NCBI GenBank assembly: GCA_040143965.1
Contig: JASJQH010000218.1
Coordinates: forward strand, 1 to 20,908
Source: Basidiobolus ranarum
Taxonomy: Eukaryota > Basidiobolomycota > Basidiobolomycetes > Basidiobolales
Direction of reading: 5' to 3'
Length of the DNA stretch: 20,908 nucleotides
A model generated the notes under the pieces. It did not search any database, was not told the origin of the DNA, and was given only the letters and a program-made list of their open reading frames with translations. Position 1 is the first letter of the stretch. Every line of letters begins with the position of its first letter. Below are positions 1 to 8,800 of the stretch, in pieces. Made by a program: the position numbers and the translations under genes.

Positions 1-445
1 CCGGAGCTACCAATACGAGTGGAATCTTCACGGGGGCCTGAATTGATGATAGCAGCAATAAGAACTTGAAGGGGGGTTTGGGCGGTGAGAAGGGGGACAA
101 TCTCAAAAGCGTGCTTGACAATACGAACAGCCATAAGTTTCTTGCCGTTGTTACGACCGTGCATCATAAGAGAGTTGGTGAGACGTTCAACAATGGGGCA
201 CTAAAATCAAGTGTACAATGTTAGTAAAGAATCACATTATAGACACCTATCATGTTTTTACGAACTTGAGCCTTTCTGAACTTCTTGGTAGCATATCTAC
301 CAGCGGTGTGAGGCAAGTAGACAGGTGCTCTGATCTGAAGATAATCAGTCAAAGAGATATCTTTGATTTCAAGGTCTTCATAAGACCACTTGTTGAAAAG
401 CTGGATGCCTTGAGAATCGGCGGTGATTTCAGCGGGTAAAGCCAT
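1..445 (-). CDS. RPS5: 40S ribosomal protein S5 (uS7), 5' part of gene, two exons seen
   Basis: Small-subunit ribosomal protein of the uS7 family, which binds the 3' domain of 18S rRNA in the head of the 40S subunit near the exit site. Exon 1 is 445-266 (60 codons, ATG at 445) and exon 2 runs from 200 to the window edge, so the C-terminal third is missing. The intron is 265-201 (65 bp), with a weak donor GTTCGT, a TACTAAC branch site and a TTTTAG acceptor. Recognised from family stretches: [35 protein letters not shown], then across the intron [21 protein letters not shown] and [11 protein letters not shown]. The first ~13 residues are short and unconserved, as is usual in this family. It diverges from DCN1. 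The sequence NSGPRED, rather than the NCGPRED common in ascomycetes, is one reason to place the organism outside the better-known Ascomycota. Confidence 0.97.
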
Positions 446-1032
446 GTTCCGTTTCGCCTGTTAACAGTAAATTTGGATCAATAAGAGTAATCGGGGAACT
501 TGATAGATGGATGCATACAAAAGCATTTGGATTCCATTCTATGCGAACTAAACTAATACACTGTGAAATCTCACTAACCGTAATACTGAAGGATGACCGA
601 TAGAAAAGAATGTTCACATTTCGCTACGCAGTGAATTTTGTTCGTTTCGCGATCATTCCCAGAACCAATCAAGTCAGATTTCTCGTGCTACCAAATAATA
701 GAAATAGAAATCACATTAGGATAAATCAATGGCGAGTATTCTAGATAATATATTAAGATAGCTCTGATTTTTGGTTAATCAAAATTACTAAATGTTGAAC
801 AACACTTTCCAATAGAGGCCTTTTAATTACAGTAAATGAGCTTTGAATTAATGAAGATTTAAGTTTGCTCAAATATTAAATTCATTTAACCATTATTACC
901 AGTACAGCGATACTCTTGGCTTAGAGGTTAGTGACGTCTAGGATAATTTATCAAGTGATAATTGGATTCTTGGTATCTCTGCTGTTCCTGTTGCTTTAGG
1001 GTAGGTCTTTGCTTTATTGTAGACATATAACT
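446..1032. promoter_or_regulatory. Divergent intergenic region between RPS5 and DCN1
   Basis: This 587-bp region must hold the promoters of both divergent genes. I see no convincing coding frame. Just upstream of the RPS5 ATG there is an acceptor-like GTTAACAG (minus strand, about 458-465), which could end a leader intron, but I cannot fix its donor. A TGACGTC bZIP-type core lies at 932-938 and a TTTAGGGT motif at 995-1002. Both are short enough to arise by chance. No clear TATA box is seen for either gene. Confidence 0.6.
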
Positions 1033-2357
1033 ATGGTAAGTTGAGACACTAACGAACCCGTATATCTAAATTTCACCAACATGAATGCTAATAATGATTT
1101 CCTTTATCAGAATTTTACCAAGAGAACACAACAAAGCGAAAAAATAAAAATATTTATGTCATTCACTAATGCCAGGTACTTGAGCTATGCACCTTCAAAT
1201 TGAAGACATTTTTTTCATTATATACTGTATTTCTATTTCCTACAGTGAGAAAGCTGCACGCGAAAGCTTGGAGGCTTTTGACTGGAATGTCCAAAGTGCG
1301 GTTGATGGATATTTCGGTGGTTCTATTCCTTCAGATAACATGAATTCACATAACTCCAATCCTATAAACTACCAGTACCTCAGTGATGTTTTTGAGGAGT
1401 ATAAAGGTTTGACTCGTCAAAATAACTTAAGAGTGGGAATAACGGAGAATTTACCACCTTTTATCCTATGAAGATTCCGATGAAGACGCTATTCTCGTAG
1501 AGGGCACAGAAAAATACTGTAACGATCTTGAGGTAGATCCCACCGACGTTGTGATGCTAGTGGTGGCTTGGCACCTGAATTCAGAGCGTATGTGTGAGTT
1601 CAAAAGAAAAGACTTCATTGAGGGTTGGGCTACTCTAGGGTAATTCCATTCACGACTTGAAAATATCTGTTATGCTGATGTAAATTAGACTGAATTTATT
1701 TCCATAACCACACTCACAGATGCGATAGTTTGGAGAAGATGAAAGGCGTGATTCCAAAATTGCGGGCAGAGCTTGATGATGAGAATAAGTTTAGGGAAAT
1801 CTATCAGTTTACTTTTAAATTTAGTAGAAGCGAGAATCAAAAAAGCCTTCGTAAGTATTTCTTGAAAATTCCTCACGATCATCTCATTATACCTACGATT
1901 TATCTTTAATACATACAAACCACCTACAGCCCTCGATATTGCCGTTCCGTTGTGGCAGCTCCTCTTCGAAGGAAGATATAAACATCTTGATGTATGGCTC
2001 CAATTTGTTCAGGAAAACCATGGAAAAGCCATTTCCAAAGATACTTGGAATCTGGTTAGTTAATTCACTTGTATCAGATTATTTAGAGAGAATGGGATTT
2101 TGACACGAAGATGCTGTTCTAGTTCCTAGACTTTGTAAAAAGTTTCCCGAGTGATTTTAGCGGCCATGATATGGAGGGTTTGTATATGACTGGATTCAAT
2201 ATTAATACGAGGAATTCAATAATAATTTTCTTTTTGGTTGTTAGGTGCTTGGCCAGTACTTATTGATGAAGTAAGTTGTAAATCATGTTTGAAGGTGTGT
2301 TTGTTTACCATATTTACACCTCTTTGCCAGTTTGTGGAGTACGCACAACAACATTAA
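1033..2357 (+). CDS. DCN1: DCN1-like cullin neddylation scaffold, nine exons
   Basis: Co-E3 for NEDD8 transfer: the family binds the Ubc12 E2 and a cullin and speeds cullin neddylation in nucleus and cytosol. Proposed exons: 1033-1035, 1111-1175, 1246-1406, 1474-1639, 1720-1850, 1930-2054, 2123-2177, 2245-2270 and 2331-2357. They join in frame to 759 nt (252 aa; human DCUN1D1 has 259). The UBA-like domain comes first (SEKIKIFMSFTNAS, then SEKAARESLEAFDWNVQSA). The PONY (DCUN1) domain follows, with EKYCNDLEVDP, GCDSLEKMKGVIPKL, YQFTFKFSRSENQKSL, KAISKDTWNLFLDF and the cullin-binding end GAWPVLIDEFVEYAQ. Introns are 60-80 bp. That of 1407-1473 has a weak GTTTGA donor but removes an insertion absent from homologues. 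Exon 1 is only the ATG, next to a perfect GTAAGT; the alternative start is an in-frame ATG at 1081 with no first intron, giving a slightly longer N-terminus. Confidence 0.93.
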
Positions 2358-2803
2358 CTGGAGTCAAGAGATATGCCACACTTTGACTGAATCGGTTACC
2401 CGCACACGAAGTTGATAATAAGCATAATAAATATTGGATTGGATCCAGATTATTATTAATTGAATGGGCAATGGTGTTTAATATCTATTCCAAGAAACTC
2501 ATCTCCTGTTCAGATCCAGTGGTCTTCGATGAGGTTAGTAGATGTTAATATAATGGCCCTTTATTTGGGACTAGCATGTTAAGTAGGTGGGAATATAATA
2601 GAGACGGGTGCGAACTCTCAGTGAGATGGATTACTATGTACACAAAATAAAAATAATCTGCATTGCCTAATGTATCTATTTTACCGTAGTTTCTCATCGT
2701 ACCGCCCCTTTCACCAATAGTGACGGAGCCAGATCAACGTAAAACCACACAGAAAATTAGAGCGTTATCTGTACAGACTCCTGGCGGATCCAGTCCGAAT
2801 ATT
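2358..2803. other. Convergent 3' region between DCN1 and PHD gene
   Basis: Tail-to-tail intergenic stretch. An AATAAA polyadenylation signal for DCN1 lies at 2426-2431, about 70 bp after its stop. On the minus strand an AATAAA at 2560-2565 could serve the PHD gene. The last exon of the PHD gene may reach to about 2757 under one splicing choice. No other gene is seen. Confidence 0.55.
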
Positions 2804-5006
2804 TTATGGGATGATGAATATTGAGCCTGAAGTGCAATGATAGGACCTAGGACAGGTACCTAGTAACATCTAGGAGCAATAAAAAAGTCGATCAAAAAAA
2901 AGGTGGTGAAAAATGAGACGAAATCAGCCATACCTCCGGATACTGATTCCGTGTTGAATGAGTTACTAATCCATTCAAGGTCTTCTGAGTGAGCACTTGG
3001 TATGGCCGAGAAATCTGCGTGAAGATCTGTAAACGCAAAGAATTGGTTCGGATCTTCGCTATTGAAGCTATACAAACTCTGAGGATCGTCGCTAAATGCA
3101 ACAGAAAATTCAGGACCACTGTAGATCCGACGAAGAGTTAGCTGGGAGAATGGACAACAGTGCTTATGGCTGTACCGTACCTAGTCAAAGCTGGAGTCGC
3201 ATACACTTGGGCACTGAGAGAATCATCTAATCGAGCTGTATCTGAGAATAGGTCGGACCTGAGCTCCGTTGCCTATATATGTAGTTAATAAACGAAAATG
3301 TTATAAACTAAATAGTGGTTCTTTACCATAGAGTCGATGTATAATCCCATATTAATATCAGTCCTCACAGCCGAGGGCTTAGATACAAATTTCTTATATC
3401 AAAACGGTAATATTAGCATATCAAGTATTTCAATGAACTACACAGCTACATACTCGATATGCATCATCATGTCTAACATATGGCTCCAAGACCAAGCCGT
3501 TGACATCACTTGATAGAACGTCTGTATCATCAAATTGAGGGATATCAGAGAATAGCATGTACATATCTTCATCATTTTCAAGCAAAAGTGACTGGATTTG
3601 ATCGGTTTCTGTTGCAGCAACGCTTGGAGCAGTATTTTCAAAAAGCGGAAGTTCTCCATCTGAATCGAAAGGATCGGTGGCCAAGTCAACCTGCGATGAT
3701 TGGAAAGAATCGTGATAAATATCGCTGTACAATGAATCTTCGGTGGGTGCGTCTGATGTAGACATTGCCAAAGGCATCCCCGTCTTAATAACGTTGATAT
3801 TATTAGAACTGTGATGAATGTTTGTTTTGGGGGTGCATCTAGGACAAACATATTTATCGGGGAGATTGTTTTCGGATATCTTTACACAACTGATGTGAAG
3901 CCAATTCTGGCAAAGGTCACAAAGTATCATAGTACCAGTATCACTATAGTCATGATCGCATATACAGTCTACAATATTGTTTGTTTTCCCAGAGCATCGA
4001 TGATTTTTAGAATCCTTAGATGTTTTATATGTTTTCTTACAATCTGAGTAGAGAAAGGGAGTGAACATTTCCAAAGAGTAGGCCGGTTTTCTTTTGAGGT
4101 GAGATTTCCTAAGTTTTTTACCTTGTCCTCCGATTCTGAATTTGGACACACCGCTTTGAGGGAAGCTGTGTTTTTTAAACGTTTTCTTCAATGTATCCTT
4201 TTGGAAATTCTTATCACTACTCCCAATGATAAGGAGGTTCTTAGATATTATCATGCGCGGGGGCTCAATAATGGTAATCTTACGAGAATAGTAAGAATGT
4301 TTTTTAGTTGTTGGTGTATAGTTTGTTTTGATTCTCTTGAATGCGTTGACAAGAGTCAGTCTTAATCCATTGGTAGCGTTGGAGTATGCGGTATGTAGTA
4401 AATGCGTTGGCGCAGATACAGTAATAGGCGATGCATCCAAAGGTATTGCTATAGAGTTCTTATTGGTTGGGTATTGCGACAGAATCTTGTTCAATGAGAT
4501 ATGCGCAGTATTAAGGTGGCGATCTATAAGATGGCTCTTTTTATGTACATTAAGCGAGGCGACAGCTTCGTGACTATTAGGTATACCATTTTTAGCGTGT
4601 TCTGAGAGTTTTCCTTTCCTATCCTTAAATTGTGAGCGCTTCTTACAAGAGTTTGAGGTGGGTACTAAAGGATGTTTTAAACTCCTTTGTTCGAACGCCG
4701 TAAGACCCAATAACGGCCTTGGTCTAGGGATTATAAAAGAATCGGCACTTTTGATGGTTTTGAAAGGAGAGGTGACTGGATCTACTTTGGTCAGGTTTCT
4801 TTCTCGAGTAGCGTTGGGAGGGGAATTTTGGAAACAATTATATTTTGCAGAGTTCTCTTGGTTTTCAATACTGCTTGGTAAATAAAGTTTAAATTTCAAA
4901 CACTTGCTACATAGTCGTCTAAGCAACTCAATTACACAAACCTCAAGGAGGATAAAGAGGAATGCGAGGAAGCATCAGTGAGGAAAGGAGTAGTGGTAGT
5001 ATCCAT
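2804..5006 (-). CDS. PHD-finger nuclear protein, spliced; both ends uncertain
   Basis: Likely chromatin reader of about 620-640 residues. The core exon, about 4918-3454, is open throughout and carries one PHD finger (positions 3966-3835). Its zinc ligands are C-x-C, C-x2-C, H-x2-C, C-x2-C (CIC, CDLC, HISC, CPRC). The stretch MILCDLCQNWLHISC has the Met and Trp typical of PHD fingers that bind methylated H3K4. A long basic, Ser/Thr-rich region precedes the finger; an acidic Asp/Glu/Ser-rich tail follows. Downstream exons 3377-3327, 3272-3181 and 3118-2934 join in frame through introns of 76, 54 and 62 bp with good borders and branch sites. The next donor is at 2933; acceptors at 2870, 2860 and 2827 give different short C-termini, with a stop at 2804-2806 for two of them. 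At the 5' end the only in-frame ATG I find is at 5006, in a Ser/Thr-rich exon 5006-4942, but joining it requires a 23-bp intron. No other domain is recognised, so I assign no gene name. Confidence 0.75.
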
Positions 5007-5044
5007 ACACGCGACAGTATTCAAAGAGGAATAAGTAAAATATA

Positions 5045-5078
5045 AGTTACAGGTTACGAGGTTACCAGGTACTACCTA
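5045..5078. promoter_or_regulatory. GTTAC repeat and short dyad upstream of PHD gene
   Basis: About 40-70 bp upstream of the proposed ATG at 5006, GTTAC occurs three times in close tandem (AGTTAC, AGGTTAC, AGGTTAC), followed by the dyad AGGTA-C-TACCT at 5068-5078. Position and symmetry suggest a transcription factor site. No named factor can be assigned. Confidence 0.3.
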
Positions 5079-5842
5079 GTTGAGAAAAAGTATAGGGCTA
5101 AATGAGAGAATATGGAAGCAGAATCTGGCTTGGTGTTAACAAACAATGGGATCTTGAGAGAAAATGATGTCAGAGTTGTAGCTGGTCACGAATATGTCGA
5201 TCCAATCTTGCACACGTACAAATAGATGATTTCACTGTTGACAAGACTGTTTATCGGACTATCAGTCATTTGCTATAGAGTATTGGTATAATCACCCTTA
5301 ATACATGTTAGATTCATTTTCTTCATTCAGCACGGAAAAAGGTAGATATATACCTTCACTTCATAGCAAGGCTGTACCAAATCTATCTTAAGAGACCATT
5401 GACCAGTTGAGCTCGTCTGGTGTTTTCACTTGTGAGAATATGCGTATTTGTTTAACCATACATCGGTGGTAGCGTGAATAACCTACTGAGAATTAAGTGG
5501 TCAGTTGCATTTTCTGTTGAAACCCCATATTTGTCGAATTACGTCGAATCTCTTTAGATCCACCCAAGCAACGTACGTACAAGAATCTCTTTGCTGGCAA
5601 TATCTCAGTAGTAAATAGATTCTGTTTAATGGTAGGTAGTGATTCGATGGTGGTCAACTAAAGGACGAGTCGAGAGTGAACACCAATAATGGTCAAGATA
5701 ATACTACTGAGATGGTCTAGAATTGGCTAATTGACAAATCAAATTGGATTTATTTATGTTCAATGTGATAGGTATTATGTATACATATGAGAAATCAACT
5801 TTCGCGGAAATGATAAAATATTAAGTACATGTCAATGGATGC
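5079..5842. other. Intergenic: HCP fusion 3' end to PHD gene upstream region
   Basis: Non-coding as far as I can see. On the minus strand an AATAAA signal at 5749-5754 lies about 90 bp after the stop of the hybrid cluster fusion gene and probably directs its polyadenylation. The remainder is AT-rich with no ORF of note, tRNA or clear repeat. It should also contain distal promoter sequence for the PHD gene. Confidence 0.5.
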
Positions 5843-8800
5843 TTAAGCTGGGATTTGACCACCATACATCTCTTCGAGATCCAACTTAGGGTCGCCAATC
5901 AACTTCAATCCAAATTTATCGGAAAGAATTTTCACAGCACTTGGTCTCAAGAAGGCTGGCAATTGTGGCCCAACTCTGATATCCTGTAATCCCAAGGATA
6001 ATAGAGAGAGAAGTACAACTACAGCCTTTTGCTCGAACCAAGAGAGTACTATCGACAATGGAAGATCATGAATGGTGCATTTCAGGGCATCAGCTAAAGC
6101 AGAAGCGACTTGAACTGCCGCATACGAATCGTTACACTGACCCATATCGAGCAATCTGGGGATACCAGAGTCTCCAATGGACTTCCATTGTAAGGAGTTG
6201 ATTCTGAATTTACCACAACCAGCAGTAAGAACTACAGCAGTTTCTGGAAGTATCTTGGCTAAGTCTGTGTAGTAACTACGTTCTCCTTCATAACCATCAC
6301 ATCCACCAATGACAAAGACTCTACTGATGTCTCCAGTTTCAATAGCCTTCAATACTGTTGGGGCAACACCCAAAATGGTTTCAGAACTGAAGCCAACTTG
6401 ATAGTTGTCGGTGATTGGAGTGAAGCTGCTAGGAGGATACTTGAATTCTAGCGTTTCTTCAGTAAATCCTGGCGACTCTAAGGCCACCTTGATAACTTGG
6501 CTAAAATCGAGATCGTCATTGACGTGGGCGATATTTGGCCAGCCTACAACACCAACTGTGAACAAACGACCCTGATAGTCGTCTTTAGGGGCGGTTAAGC
6601 AATTGGTAGTCATGACGATGGCACCTGGGAAGTGTGGGAACTCAACAGACTGTCTCTGCCAAGCAACTCCATAATGACCTGCTAAATGTTTGTGCTGGCG
6701 AAGTTTGGGGTATCCGTGAGCAGGTAACATTTCACCGTGAGTATAAATGTTGATACCTAGTCCTTCGGTTTGATAAAGTAAAGCATCCAAGAACTTGAAA
6801 TCATGACCAGAGACAAGAATACATTTACCAGGGCGTGGCTTGAGAGGTACAGTATGAGGTGTTTGAGCACCGAAAGTGTTGTTTGCATTATGTAACACAT
6901 CCATACAAATCAAATTCACTTGACCAAGTTCCATCAAATATCCCAACATTTTTTCCATATCCTTTGCGTCCTTAGTAGTCAAGAAGTAGAAAGCACGGTG
7001 GACAAATTCATAGATACGACGATCTTCATGTGCAAGGACCAGTGCATGATCAGCGTAGGCGCAAAGTCCCTTCAAACCATACACCAACATCTCCTGTAAA
7101 CCTACAAGGGAGTCGTTTTTGGTGGCTCTCATACGGCTAAGAATACCAACTTCTTTACCTTTGGAAACAAGCATATCTTCAATATCCCCAACGGAACCTG
7201 GTGTGTTATCAAGAATGTCGGAAATGCTCTCTGGGATTGAACATTTCTTAGGACGCAATTCGAGTCTTTTGCATATAGCATGATACTGAACACTTAAACG
7301 CTTAGTATAATCTCTACACTCGTGGTGGAATTGAAGGAATCTGCTACTATCGAAATTGACATTGGTCAATGTAGAGAAGGTAGCTTTCAAAGAGTAATGA
7401 TTGACCTCGGGGTATTCGACCTCTGATTCTTGTACCTTATCGGGATGATCATATTGCAATTGACGCAAATGGTAAGCGTACCAGGATAGACGTTTAAGGC
7501 AGGTAATTAGAAGATCTTGAAGAGCTGCTACTTCTGGAGTTTTACCGCAAACACCGATAGTTGTACATCCACGGCCCTGATAAGTTTGTTCACATTGATA
7601 ACAGAACATTTTAGCATCTTCGTACAAATTAGCGGTAGGTATATCTTCACCATTCGCGTGGCCACCTCTCTTGAGAATGATGCTTTTCAGTGCATTCTCC
7701 TCATCTGCACTCTTGGCGTAAGCCTCAACCTCCCAACGGTTTTGTTTTTTGAGGTTGGCAATGATTTCTAATGACTCTTCATAGGAAATTTGCTTGTTTG
7801 CTTGCAAGCACTCCCCAATGGTAATTTCCATAGCACCTGGGATTAAGCCACCGAGTCCACAGTACAAATATGTGCCGTTATTATCTAAGTAATCAGTAAC
7901 TTTTTCAGGGAAGTCAAGCATTCTAACGGCACAGTTTTTCTGGTGATCACGAGAGGCGGCATCAATGACCTCCACAAGTCCTTTACGTGTGAAAGAATCC
8001 AACTCATCTTTAAAGAGGAATTCATGTTCGTAATATCTCATACCATAATAGAGTCTGATACGAGTCATTTCATGTCCTTGTTCAAGCAAAACCTCACGAT
8101 GTTGAAGAATCGAACGGAATACACCAATACCACTACCAAGAGCCACACCTAGAATTGGAGTGTCAAGACGTTCAGGCAAGTGGATCAATCCAGATTGAAT
8201 TTTCAAGTAAACATAAGGGTCGGCAGAATCTGGCGACTTCTTGGACAAGTAAGTGGAAGTCAAGCCTTGGAATTTACCACCGTTATCTGTTTTCCATTCT
8301 TCCACAAAGAATACAATATCGATTTTGTCTTTTGAGGCCAGAGGAGATGAAGCAATGGAATAATATCTACTGGAAATCCTGGGAACGTTACTAATGAATT
8401 GCTCCAATGATATCTTTACAGAAGAATAGCGTTCAAGAACATCCACAATACTGAATACAGTTGATGTAGATAATTTCATGTACATATTTCCGGCCAACAT
8501 GTCGGAAGCCAAACTCTCAAGTGCCTCTTGCTCTTGGACATCAGTAGCAAGACAGCTAAATCCTTCGACAAGCGCGCGACTAGGGATTGAACTAATGTCC
8601 AAAAAGTTTTTCAATAGTTGACGTATAGTTAGCACTGAAGGTAATGAAATAGAGTCGTCAGTCGGCTGAATCTCTATAACACTATCTAAATCTACGTCTA
8701 AAACTTTAGCAGCTCTTGCAACCAGATCATCAGGATTTTCGGGCATAATTTGGACATGGCCAGCAACTTCATACTCGAGATGTGATTGACCGATATCGAA

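Noticed and set aside
995-1002. TTTAGGGT, like a telomere-repeat (Tbf1-type) site near a ribosomal protein gene.
   Set aside because: A single six-base core is expected by chance every few kb, and it lies next to DCN1, over 500 bp from the RPS5 start.
3510-4885. Several plus-strand frames of 75-88 codons opposite the PHD gene.
   Set aside because: They lie opposite a 498-codon open frame with a clear zinc finger and show no domain of their own.
7517-8394. Plus-strand open frames of 69-84 codons inside the Hcp fusion gene.
   Set aside because: They are antisense shadows of a strongly conserved coding sequence on the minus strand.
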